A stretch of DNA of 64,000 bases, taken from positions 92,052 through 156,051 of the forward strand of contig PFFG01000007.1 of NCBI GenBank assembly GCA_002783265.1, given 5' to 3'. Under the pieces are notes generated by a model. The model did not search any database and had not been told where the DNA came from. It saw nothing but the letters and a program-made list of their open reading frames with translations. This stretch comes from Candidatus Gracilibacteria bacterium CG17_big_fil_post_rev_8_21_14_2_50_48_13 (GTDB lineage Bacteria > Patescibacteriota > Gracilibacteria > 1-14-2-50-48-13). Shown in pieces: positions 17,015 to 24,104 of this stretch (position 1 is the stretch's first letter; each line of letters begins with the position of its first letter). The position numbers were made by a program, and so were the translations under genes.

Positions 17015-17851
17015 ATGGGGTACGCAGATTTTTTTCAACAGGTAGAAGTTTCTTCGCAAAAAAAAGAGTCCGAATTTCATCATTTGATAGCAAAGTATTT
17101 TTATGAGACGAGTACAAGATATGTACTTGGAGTGAACACGGTCAATTTTGACTTTGAGCTTGCAGAATTTAACAAGCGATTTCTCCGTTGTCGTCTCACA
17201 CCACCCCAGTTCAAGGTTTTCTTTACCCTATTGCTTGAGCTAAGATCTGGCTTGTATGCACAGACCCCCTACGATGTAGAAATGGTCGAGAGACTGGTCA
17301 AAAAGATGTTTATGGCTATTGAAGAAGACATTTATTCTACAAGGGAATATTTTACAGAGGAACTCAAAACAATGTCACAGCCTGTGCAAGTTGTCGCAAC
17401 TCCGCAAATGCCCGTCAGAATATTGCCCAAAAAGCAAACAAGACCGTATGCACCAAGTTCCCATTCCACGTCTGACAACAGACGTCATCACAATGAAGAC
17501 TGTGTCAATTGTCATAAAGAAACGCTTCGCAGGCTTCGTGGATACATGAAAGAAGCACATGTGAGCAGAAGCATTGCACGGAGCAGTTTCATGCACCCCA
17601 AATTAGAAGATGTCCTTTTCAGAACAAATTTTTCCGACACACGGCCCAATCTCCTTCCGAATACCTTCCTTACAAATTTCTATTCTGTGGTCTGCATCGG
17701 GTTTGATGTCTTTGCACAAACAGCGAAAAAAATAGAATTTCATGCATTTTTTACCGCATGTTTTCCACATATACGAATAAACCATGACACAAGTAGCTGG
17801 CAAACTGTACATACAGAACTTACGCAGATACGAAATAAGCGATTCAAATAG
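17015..17851 (+). CDS. Unknown island protein with a CxxC pair
   Basis: A 278-residue soluble protein of unknown family. Residues 1-115 look globular and aromatic-rich (FFQQVEVSS, HHLIAKYFYETSTRYVLG); a basic, proline/serine-rich linker (about 125-165) precedes CVNCHKETLRRLRGYMKEA (about 167-185), where two cysteines and a histidine could bind a metal; the last 80 residues are globular again. Its promoter has the same TTGACA-TAGT layout as the left-end array. It lies between the Fic/Doc gene and the defence operon but on the opposite strand, so functional ties are unknown. Confidence 0.65.
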   Translation: MGYADFFQQVEVSSQKKESEFHHLIAKYFYETSTRYVLGVNTVNFDFELAEFNKRFLRCRLTPPQFKVFFTLLLELRSGLYAQTPYDVEMVERLVKKMFMAIEEDIYSTREYFTEELKTMSQPVQVVATPQMPVRILPKKQTRPYAPSSHSTSDNRRHHNEDCVNCHKETLRRLRGYMKEAHVSRSIARSSFMHPKLEDVLFRTNFSDTRPNLLPNTFLTNFYSVVCIGFDVFAQTAKKIEFHAFFTACFPHIRINHDTSSWQTVHTELTQIRNKRFK

Positions 17852-17887
17852 ACATATGGCGTAGTTTGGTGGGGGGTCATTGACGCG

Positions 17888-17910
17888 GTTCGAACCGTTA
17901 ACCAAAAGGT
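17888..17910. repeat. Left copy of a 23-bp direct repeat flanking the defence operon
   Basis: GTTCGAACC, three variable bases, AACCAAAAGGT. The same 23-bp pattern, identical at 20 of 23 positions (only the three central bases differ), recurs at 23536-23558 in the same orientation, 5648 bp away, and brackets the small gene at 17925 and the whole restriction operon. It is a candidate attachment or target-site repeat. Confidence 0.7.
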
Positions 17911-17924
17911 TAGTAAAGAAAAGG

Positions 17925-18152
17925 ATGACTGTCGATGAATATTTAGCACATCAGCCAGAGGGAGAAAAGCCTGAACCTAAGCAAATTTCGAGCATTTTAG
18001 ATTCTGAGGCGGCAATATGGGATCGGGTCTGGTGGCAACTTTTGGATGAGCTGTTTTTGGGGTGGTATATCTGGCTCAAGGATCATTTTGTGGAAATGAA
18101 GGAGTTTGTGCAAGAGGTAAAATTAGCGGCAGGTGAAGTACCCGATGATTAA
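17925..18152 (+). CDS. Small tryptophan-rich acidic protein of unknown function
   Basis: A 75-residue product from the ATG at 17925. A TTG at 17880 would extend it through the direct repeat and is unlikely. The middle contains WDRVWWQLLDELFLGWYIWL, an aromatic amphipathic stretch that may be membrane-associated, followed by an acidic/helical end (VQEVKLAAGEVPDD). No ribosome-binding site has good spacing. The gene faces the defence operon convergently, and 133 bp without recognisable features separate them. It could be an accessory or antitoxin-like factor of the island, but the sequence does not show this. Confidence 0.45.
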   Translation: MTVDEYLAHQPEGEKPEPKQISSILDSEAAIWDRVWWQLLDELFLGWYIWLKDHFVEMKEFVQEVKLAAGEVPDD

Positions 18153-18285
18153 GAGTGATGGCAAATTATCCATATCCTTTAGTAGTACTTATGACTAGCT
18201 CCTATTTAGCTGCAGCAATGTCTTAATACGGTGTTATTGCAGACGGAAACGGGATTGGTGGACACGATAACCCCGGTACTGAACA

Positions 18286-20991
18286 CTATAAGTTCTTAAT
18301 AGGATCAGCCTTGTCCTGTTTTCTTTTCTCTTCACGCTTCTTGTTATTTTCAGATTGTCGCTTTTTTATTTCGGCATGCAAATCTTCAAAGGTCTTTTTC
18401 AACCCCTTGAAATCATCAATTGTAGTAGGGTTTTGTTCTTCAAAGTCACTTCGGTTGTGCATCATTCCTTTCTCAGAAATCTGACCATGTAATTCTACTA
18501 TTTTCTCCGCAAGGTCTGCGTCAAGAACTGCGGATGCAAGATTTTGGACTCGGATATGGTGATCATATCTTTGTACCGTACCAGCAAAAAGAACATCTTC
18601 AATCAGGCATTCACAAGCAGAGCGCAAATAATCGAGTGCAGCAGACAACGCTCGTTCTTTCTCCTGGTTATCTTTGCTCTCAAAATCTGATACGGATGCG
18701 TCATATTTACCTTGAAGCACTCCGATATTTGCCATCTTGGGAGTGCTGTTGAGATCGATCTGTCCTGAACCAGCTGTTGTTTTTTGAACCCAGTGCGGAG
18801 CAAGCTTCACGCTTTCCTTTTCGCAGGCAGCAACAATTTTCCTTGCAAACCACAAATCATGCGTAAACACGACTACTTGCCGTTCTTTGGAGAGCTGAGC
18901 AATTCTCAGTGCGAGCGACTCACCGACCTCGTGATCTAAGCTATTTACAGGATCATCAAACACAACAGGCATCTTAGTGAGGTCTCCAGAAATTTCTGCA
19001 AAAAAGAGAGATAGGGCGACCGCTTTCTGTTCGCCTTCACTCAAAATCTCTTTCAAGCTTCTGCCACGAATTTCCTTTTTCGTGCGGATACTTCCTTTCA
19101 CCACTTTTGCTTTTGGGATTTGGATATTATCCGTACCGATATTCTTATTGAGTTTTTCTAGTTCATCCTTAAACGCATTACGAAATGAATCCGTCAATAA
19201 TTCCTCAGATGCCTCTCCACACATTTTTGAGAATGCCGTTGTATCCAATTGCCTTGTTGCTATATCAACCTTCGTGATCAGATCATTGAATTGATAATGC
19301 TTTTGAATGTCTGCTTTCCATCGAGTCAGAACTTCCTTATCTTTCAAGGATTGAATTTCAGCAATGGCCTTGTTGAGTGCTTCTAAGCGCGCCTTATCAT
19401 CCGACAGTGCAGTCAATGCGTCATCTTTGGCCTTTATAAATGCATCAATCGCTGTTGTGATTGATGAAGAATCTATCTGATAATCATCAGTGATTTTCTT
19501 CTTGTCAGCGATACACGAAAGCAGTGTTTGCTTGGCATTCTCTAATGAGACCAGAATCTCTGTTGTGGCTACTTTGAGGGTGTTACTTGCTACGGACACG
19601 CTTTCCAATAGAACATTCAGCTCATCATCAAAAGTAAAATCCGTCGCCACCCCCTTCAAGGCTACTTGCACTACACTCAATGCGATCTCAGCATCTTTCA
19701 GTTGTTTTTGAGACTGGTCACCGAGATGTGCGCCATATGACTGCACAAGTGTTAGTGCATCAGTGTCTAAGTCTTGATGACAATAAAGGCACTTCTTTGT
19801 GTAATTGAATTCTCTTACATCGATTTTCTCTTGATATTTTTCAGAGGAATCCAAAAAATCCTTCCATTCAGTGGAATCTTTGGCAGGTAGAGATTTGAGT
19901 GCCTCGAACTGCTTGAGACGATCATCGGCAGTAGCTTTCTTTGTGAGAAAATCACTAATTGCCGCCTTGGTTTTAGGATGATTTTCCCTGAGATTCTTGT
20001 CTGCTGTTGCAAGAAACGTTTTTAACGATTGCAGCTTGGTTTTTTCCGCATTCAATATCTTCTTGCGGTCTTCGGGATTGCTTTTTTCTAAATCAGTCTT
20101 TTTCTTTTCTTCTCCTTTCAGTTTATCCTTATCCGCATCGGTAAATGTGGAATGTGCATCTAGCTGGGCTTGTTCGGTCTGCGTTAATGCACTTTTCCGC
20201 AATAAGACCTTCAAATCAATGGCGTTGATTTCTTCGATAATATTATCGATATTTGGCTTCTTGGCGACTGTTGAGTCACGAAGTACAGTTAGTCGCCCCT
20301 TGAAATCCTCCAATACGGCAATGATCAAATAGAAGAGATGCAAGCCGAGTGGTTCCAAATCGACAACATTTTCTCTTTCACTCAAGAAAACAGGAAGGTA
20401 TTCCGAATCAAAAACCTTGATTCCAGCAAACGGCTGAACACCTCGAAGACCTTTATCAGTCCAGTTGTAATTCTTTGCAGAATCATCGTGCCCGATATAG
20501 TCCACGAGAACTTCAAATTTTTGCTCAGACGCGCCATACACATTTCCAATGATCTCCTTGGCCGATTCACCCCCAGCGAGTTCGTGAATAATGCGAAAAT
20601 ACCCGCTCTTGCCACTGCCGTTCAATCCAAAGACTAGGGTGCATTCTGGATGGAAGCTCAATTCCTGATCGGCTAGAAGTGCATTTACACCTTGTTTGTG
20701 GGTTATTTTTTCCAGTCTTTTCAATTGCAATCCAGTCGTGGTTGCTTCTTGAAAAGATGCGGGAACTGCCACGGGTGATTCCTGATCCGACTCTACACCC
20801 GTAGCGTCTCCGGTATTGATTTTGTTTTCGGACAAAATCTTTCCGTACAAACGGTCTTTTTCAGTATCAGACAGAATGCCATTTGTTTTAATGACGGTAT
20901 CAATCAAATCTACGAGCCAAGGCAAACCACCTTTCTTGACAGAAAGCTCAGAGAGGTACTCTTTGGCATGTGTTTTCTTTGGTGCTCCCAT
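18286..20991 (-). CDS. RloC/PrrC-like zinc-hook AAA ATPase (candidate anticodon nuclease)
   Basis: A 901-residue SMC/Rad50-like ATPase of the AAA_13 type. It shows a Walker A GLNGSGKS (122-129), a long coiled coil split by CLYC (Cys401, Cys404) as a one-sided zinc hook, the ABC signature LSEGEQKAVAL (650-660), Walker B VVFDDPVNSLD (676-686) and the H-loop TH (His711). The roughly 130 C-terminal residues hold Arg790-x3-Glu794 and a later His845 in a basic helical region. PrrC and RloC are known to use an Arg-x3-Glu...His triad to cut tRNA anticodon loops, and RloC also has a Rad50-like hook; the match in order suggests an anticodon-nuclease toxin, but the Arg-His distance (55) is longer than PrrC's (36). 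The gene is last in a restriction operon and has its own candidate promoter. Confidence 0.8.
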   Translation of the reverse strand: MGAPKKTHAKEYLSELSVKKGGLPWLVDLIDTVIKTNGILSDTEKDRLYGKILSENKINTGDATGVESDQESPVAVPASFQEATTTGLQLKRLEKITHKQGVNALLADQELSFHPECTLVFGLNGSGKSGYFRIIHELAGGESAKEIIGNVYGASEQKFEVLVDYIGHDDSAKNYNWTDKGLRGVQPFAGIKVFDSEYLPVFLSERENVVDLEPLGLHLFYLIIAVLEDFKGRLTVLRDSTVAKKPNIDNIIEEINAIDLKVLLRKSALTQTEQAQLDAHSTFTDADKDKLKGEEKKKTDLEKSNPEDRKKILNAEKTKLQSLKTFLATADKNLRENHPKTKAAISDFLTKKATADDRLKQFEALKSLPAKDSTEWKDFLDSSEKYQEKIDVREFNYTKKCLYCHQDLDTDALTLVQSYGAHLGDQSQKQLKDAEIALSVVQVALKGVATDFTFDDELNVLLESVSVASNTLKVATTEILVSLENAKQTLLSCIADKKKITDDYQIDSSSITTAIDAFIKAKDDALTALSDDKARLEALNKAIAEIQSLKDKEVLTRWKADIQKHYQFNDLITKVDIATRQLDTTAFSKMCGEASEELLTDSFRNAFKDELEKLNKNIGTDNIQIPKAKVVKGSIRTKKEIRGRSLKEILSEGEQKAVALSLFFAEISGDLTKMPVVFDDPVNSLDHEVGESLALRIAQLSKERQVVVFTHDLWFARKIVAACEKESVKLAPHWVQKTTAGSGQIDLNSTPKMANIGVLQGKYDASVSDFESKDNQEKERALSAALDYLRSACECLIEDVLFAGTVQRYDHHIRVQNLASAVLDADLAEKIVELHGQISEKGMMHNRSDFEEQNPTTIDDFKGLKKTFEDLHAEIKKRQSENNKKREEKRKQDKADPIKNL

Positions 20992-21002
20992 AAGCTTTAA
21001 GC

Positions 21003-21012
21003 TCTAATTAGA
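21003..21012. promoter_or_regulatory. Palindrome overlapping the ATPase promoter
   Basis: Perfect 10-bp palindrome TCTAATTAGA whose left half is the -10 of the candidate ATPase promoter. A dimeric repressor such as the operon's Xre protein could bind there; this is inference. Confidence 0.35.
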
Positions 21013-21035
21013 TTTGAACGGTTCTATCTCTTCAA
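21007..21035 (-). promoter_or_regulatory. Candidate own promoter of the RloC-like ATPase gene
   Basis: On the minus strand TTGAAG (21030-21035), 17-nt spacer, TCTAAT (21007-21012), in the 91-bp gap after the nuclease gene. Confidence 0.4.
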
Positions 21036-21082
21036 AAATTTTTAACTATTGGCTTTGATCCATAGAATTTAAACTTGGAAAT

Positions 21083-22174
21083 TTATTTCCCTGACTTTGT
21101 GCGATTGTCCAGTTTGCACAACATCTGACAATTTTGTGCGGTAGTTTTCCCGCCTTCGTGCCACGGCGTAATATGATCTGCTTCCATTTCATCAAGTGAA
21201 AACTCCTTTCGGCACTTTATACAAATACCTTTCTGTCGCTCATACGCTTCGCGCTTCATTTTATCGTTAAAAGCGCGTATGGAGAGATGCCTTTCTTGTC
21301 CTGTAAGAATATAGGGGTAAATGCCTGATTTCTTCGTTACATCCTCATCCTGCATCAACTTCGCAACCTCTGCTTCCAGTTTCTTTGCGTCTAGTTTCTT
21401 CTCTTTGAACTGATTATATAATTCACCCCAATTAACACTCGCCATTTCTTTGCGATGGTTAGGGAACGATTTTCGCACCCACGCAATAACATTTTGAAAA
21501 TACTCCCACAATTCGTTAGCGTTTTGATCATGCTGATGCTTAGCCATGTAGTCCGACACCTCGTCATTGTTGATCCACGCAAGTGCAGTTTCTAGATATT
21601 CTTGGCGTATCGGTGAACCTGTAAGCAGTGCACCACCATCGTTTGCCAAAAGATAAGCAGCACAATTTGATTTACTAAACTTAAGCTTTGCATCCGAAAG
21701 CCAAGGACCTGTGTAAACAGCATTACGCAACTCTTGATCTGTCAATTTTTCACCAGCAATGTTAATGGTCTTAAACCAATCTAGTCGCTCCTTGTCTGTA
21801 CCTTCGCAAAAATAGATCATCAACTCGTATGCAAGTATTTGCTCTTGCTCCTCCTTTGCAAGATTATGAAAAAAACGATTCTCTAGGGAAAAGTCTCCAT
21901 TAACGTATTGCCCAAGACTAATAGTGCGCTGCTGGCCATCCAACACTTCATAGCCACCATCATCGCGTACCATCCAATACATCACATTGAGCGGAAATCC
22001 TTTTTTCACGGTATCGAGAACTGCATCGCGTTGTTTTTCTTTATATACAAATTCACGCTGATACTTCGGACGAACATCGAGATTACCATCATATGCGACA
22101 ACGCCTTCTTCGGCGCTATCCTTAAAGCCGCTAACAACATCGCGAATTTTTATTCTTTGCAGTTCAATTTTCAT
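21083..22174 (-). CDS. DUF262-HNH nuclease, presumed restriction enzyme
   Basis: A 363-residue protein. The N-terminal DUF262 (GmrS/ParB-like) domain shows RPKYQREFVY (35-44) and VLDGQQRTISL (77-87), the D-G-Q-Q-R signature that binds or hydrolyses nucleotides in this superfamily. The C-terminal HNH domain has a zinc pair CIKC (318-321), EADHITPWHEGG (331-342; Asp333, His334), NCQMLC (348-353), the full beta-beta-alpha-metal set. This is the plan of GmrSD-like and related modification-linked nucleases. It begins 2 nt after the methyltransferase stop, so the two are translationally linked; the likeliest role is DNA cleavage at sites the methyltransferase protects. A stand-alone type IV enzyme is less likely because of the tight pairing. 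Confidence 0.9.
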   Translation of the reverse strand: MKIELQRIKIRDVVSGFKDSAEEGVVAYDGNLDVRPKYQREFVYKEKQRDAVLDTVKKGFPLNVMYWMVRDDGGYEVLDGQQRTISLGQYVNGDFSLENRFFHNLAKEEQEQILAYELMIYFCEGTDKERLDWFKTINIAGEKLTDQELRNAVYTGPWLSDAKLKFSKSNCAAYLLANDGGALLTGSPIRQEYLETALAWINNDEVSDYMAKHQHDQNANELWEYFQNVIAWVRKSFPNHRKEMASVNWGELYNQFKEKKLDAKKLEAEVAKLMQDEDVTKKSGIYPYILTGQERHLSIRAFNDKMKREAYERQKGICIKCRKEFSLDEMEADHITPWHEGGKTTAQNCQMLCKLDNRTKSGK

Positions 22175-22176
22175 AA

Positions 22177-23253
22177 TTATTTATTGATAAGTTTATTTCT
22201 TATAAAAAGTCTTTTGAATGTTTCCTTGCCATTCAAAAAGGATCCCCGACCAAATATCCCTTTCGGGTCTTGATCTACGCCACGATTCGAGCCAACAATT
22301 TCAAATTGCTTAGGATTATAACGGTCAAGAAAAGTAACAGGAACACCCATCACTCCGTCATAATCCATTGGAATATCTAGAAACCTCGGTACTTCAATCG
22401 CGTCATAGTTGTCGTATTTTCGGTATTGGTCTGACGAGTATTTTTTATATAAGATCAGTTCTTCGTGGCGTTTAGTGGTATCCATGTTTGTAAACCAAAC
22501 AATACTTCCCATGCTGAAATATTTTGTTCCATTTTCAATCTTAATTCTTGATTCTGTTGGTATTTCATAATCATCTGGAACCTGAAACCATTTCGTTCCG
22601 CCATTATCATAGCCAAGCCACATCTTATTGTCTTTGATAAATTTGAAGATTTCCTTATAAATTATAGCATTCTGATTGCCGAGGATGAGAAATTTCTTAT
22701 TGTGATCCATTAGTTGCGCAACATATTCACGAAAAAGTGAAAAAGGTGGGTTGGTCACCACAATATCTGCTTGCTTTAACAGCTCTATGCTCTCCTTAGT
22801 TCTAAAGTCACCATCCCCTTTTAACGGACCCCACTCATTGTTTTTATTAGCTTTAAGCTGTTCAGCAATATCTCGCAAATCAAAAGCTCCATCACCATCC
22901 ATGTCGTGCACTTCATTGATAATGAATTTGTTGGCGGTCACCTTTGGTCGCCCCTTTCGAGCTGGCTGAATCTCAACATCACCAAATAAGCCGAGTTGAG
23001 TATTTGCTATTGGAGAAGGTTTGTAGCTAGTAGCAATAAGCCTCTTCAATCCAAGCGCATTAAAATTTGCCGCAAAATACTTAAAAAAGTTGCTCTCAAA
23101 TGGGTCATCGCAATTCAAATACACCACCTTGTCACCAAACTGACTCTTATAATGTTTCAACTCCTTTTCAATATCAACAAGCTGAGTATAAAATTCATCT
23201 TTTTTCCCTTTTAGGGCTTTATTTAAATTTTTATTAAGTGATTTATCAGCCAT
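22177..23253 (-). CDS. EcoRI-family adenine-specific DNA methyltransferase
   Basis: A 358-residue N6-adenine methyltransferase. Visible hallmarks of the EcoRI methylase family are KDEFYTQ (18-24), the motif-I-equivalent VYLNCDDPFESNFFKYF (44-60) and catalytic motif IV NPPFSLFREYV (168-178). Later LGNQNAIIYKE and WLGYDNGG match the conserved core. It transfers a methyl group from S-adenosylmethionine to adenine in DNA. The recognition sequence cannot be read from the protein. It starts 4 nt after the Xre stop and ends 2 nt before the DUF262-HNH nuclease, making a compact regulator-methylase-nuclease operon, as in controller-protein type II systems. Confidence 0.93.
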   Translation of the reverse strand: MADKSLNKNLNKALKGKKDEFYTQLVDIEKELKHYKSQFGDKVVYLNCDDPFESNFFKYFAANFNALGLKRLIATSYKPSPIANTQLGLFGDVEIQPARKGRPKVTANKFIINEVHDMDGDGAFDLRDIAEQLKANKNNEWGPLKGDGDFRTKESIELLKQADIVVTNPPFSLFREYVAQLMDHNKKFLILGNQNAIIYKEIFKFIKDNKMWLGYDNGGTKWFQVPDDYEIPTESRIKIENGTKYFSMGSIVWFTNMDTTKRHEELILYKKYSSDQYRKYDNYDAIEVPRFLDIPMDYDGVMGVPVTFLDRYNPKQFEIVGSNRGVDQDPKGIFGRGSFLNGKETFKRLFIRNKLINK

Positions 23254-23257
23254 ATGT

Positions 23258-23464
23258 TTATTTTGTTAATTCATCAAGCGTAACCCCTAACCCTGTGGCA
23301 ATCTTCTTTACGGTATCTAGCGTCGGATTGGTTACCGTATCCGACTCAATTTTAATCAAGGTCGGGTATGGTATATCCGCCTTTTTCGCGAGCTCATCCT
23401 GCGTCAAATCCTTCTTCGCTCGCCAAGCTCTAATTTTTTGTCCAATTGTTTGTTTTTTGGTCAT
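23258..23464 (-). CDS. Xre-type helix-turn-helix regulator of the restriction operon
   Basis: A 68-residue lambda-repressor-type DNA-binding protein: IGQKIRAWRAKKDLTQDELAKK (first helices), then ADIPYPTLIKIESDTVTNPTL (recognition helix region) and VKKIATGLGVTLDEL. The ATG at 23464 is preferred; another in frame at 23473 adds three residues. No ribosome-binding site is seen and the leader is short. First gene of the operon with the methyltransferase and nuclease, the position and size of a controller (C) protein, which would delay nuclease synthesis after entry into a new host. That role is inferred from context. Confidence 0.9.
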   Translation of the reverse strand: MTKKQTIGQKIRAWRAKKDLTQDELAKKADIPYPTLIKIESDTVTNPTLDTVKKIATGLGVTLDELTK

Positions 23465-23492
23465 AAAAGACATGTAATCTATGGTTAGTTGT

Positions 23493-23520
23493 ATTATAGC
23501 GCGCATGGCAAAATTTACAA
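23493..23520 (-). promoter_or_regulatory. Promoter of the restriction operon
   Basis: On the minus strand TTGTAA (23515-23520), 16-nt spacer and a perfect TATAAT (23493-23498). Transcription would start about 20 nt before the Xre ATG. Confidence 0.7.
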
Positions 23521-23535
23521 GAGATCTGCTTAACG

Positions 23536-23558
23536 TTCGAACCACGAACCAAAAGGTC
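23536..23558. repeat. Right copy of the 23-bp direct repeat flanking the defence operon
   Basis: Same pattern as 17888-17910 (GTTCGAACC, three bases, AACCAAAAGGT). A further GTTCGAACC at 23626-23634, preceded by the similar AGCCAAATGGT (23608-23618), suggests a degenerate third unit. It lies between the restriction promoter and the tRNA gene. The rest of the 23560-23690 gap has no convincing gene. Confidence 0.7.
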
Positions 23559-23693
23559 TTTGCCCTTTAATCTAAGCCACTTTTCTTTCTTGTCTTCCTC
23601 CGAAAAGCCAAATGGTCTCCCCAAAGTTCGAACCGCATACACATCAACAAAACCGCCAACATATACAATAAACAAGCGCTTGCCGCGCAAAAC

Positions 23694-23717
23694 AAAAATC
23701 CCTCCGTTCAGGAGAGA
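23694..23717 (-). terminator. Terminator of the tRNA-Ile2 gene
   Basis: On the minus strand TCTCTCC / GGAGGGA with one wobble pair, loop TGAAC, then ATTTTTG, just after the CCA end of the tRNA. Confidence 0.7.
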
Positions 23718-23724
23718 TGTTTGA

Positions 23725-23800
23725 TGGTGGGCCCAGCTGGGTTTGAACCAGCGACCAATCGGTTATGAGCCGACTGCTCTAACCACTGAGCTATGGGCCC
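23725..23800 (-). tRNA. ileX: tRNA-Ile2 with CAU anticodon (lysidine type)
   Basis: A 76-nt cloverleaf: acceptor GGGCCCA/TGGGCCC, D-arm GCTC-AGTGGTTA-GAGC, anticodon loop CTCATAA within stem GTCGG/CCGAT, T-arm GCTGG-TTCAAAC-CCAGC, and an encoded CCA. CAU would read Met unmodified, but the body closely matches E. coli ileX (AGCTCAGTGGTTAGAGCAG, TGGTCGCTGGTTCAA), which points to the AUA-reading isoleucine tRNA whose C34 is made lysidine by TilS. Elongator tRNA-Met is the alternative. It lies beside the right end of the accessory island. Confidence 0.92.
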
Positions 23801-23813
23801 GTGACCACATGAA

Positions 23814-23842
23814 AATGTAATGGCACGAGCGAAAAAATGCAA
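23814..23842 (-). promoter_or_regulatory. Promoter of the tRNA-Ile2 gene
   Basis: On the minus strand TTGCAT (23837-23842), 17-nt spacer, TACATT (23814-23819), a few bases before the tRNA 5' end. Confidence 0.55.
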
Positions 23843-23868
23843 GGTGAAGCGAAGGATCCTCTGACGTT

Positions 23869-24102
23869 TTATCGCACCGGATCTTCCCCGCCCTTTGCCC
23901 ACGGGTGGCAGCGCAGTACGCGCCACAATGCCATGACGGAGCCCCGAAGGCTGCCATATTTTTCCAGTGCCCCAATGGCGTACATCGAGCAGGTAGGATG
24001 AAACCGGCAGTACCCCTGTGGGTGCCACTGCCGGAAATATCCATGATCAGGTGAAAGAGTTCGCTGATATAGGCGAATAAACCAAATAAGGAGGCCGCGC
24101 AT
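23869..24102 (-). CDS. yidD: Membrane protein insertion efficiency factor YidD
   Basis: A 77-residue YidD protein. The conserved core [36 protein letters not shown] and [17 protein letters not shown] is present, including the cysteine and proline-rich signature, at normal length. YidD is an amphipathic peripheral inner-membrane protein that assists YidC in inserting membrane proteins. It usually sits in the rpmH-rnpA-yidD-yidC cluster; here it instead follows the FecR gene by 2 nt, so they are probably co-transcribed. Confidence 0.96.
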   Translation of the reverse strand: MRGLLIWFIRLYQRTLSPDHGYFRQWHPQGYCRFHPTCSMYAIGALEKYGSLRGSVMALWRVLRCHPWAKGGEDPVR

Positions 24103-24104
24103 CC

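Noticed and set aside
17880..17924. Tail of a second tRNA (GGTTCGAACC resembles a T-arm)
   Set aside because: The flanking bases do not form a 5-bp T-stem or an acceptor stem, and no anticodon arm lies upstream.
23430..23690. 86-codon frame reading through the 23-bp repeat and the start of xre
   Set aside because: Overlaps the restriction promoter and the xre start in another frame; no ribosome-binding site and no protein-like pattern.
15881..23725. Integrase, transposase or phage structural gene in the accessory island
   Set aside because: None of the proteins shows a recombinase or DDE-type motif; mobility is inferred only from repeats, tRNA proximity and gene content.
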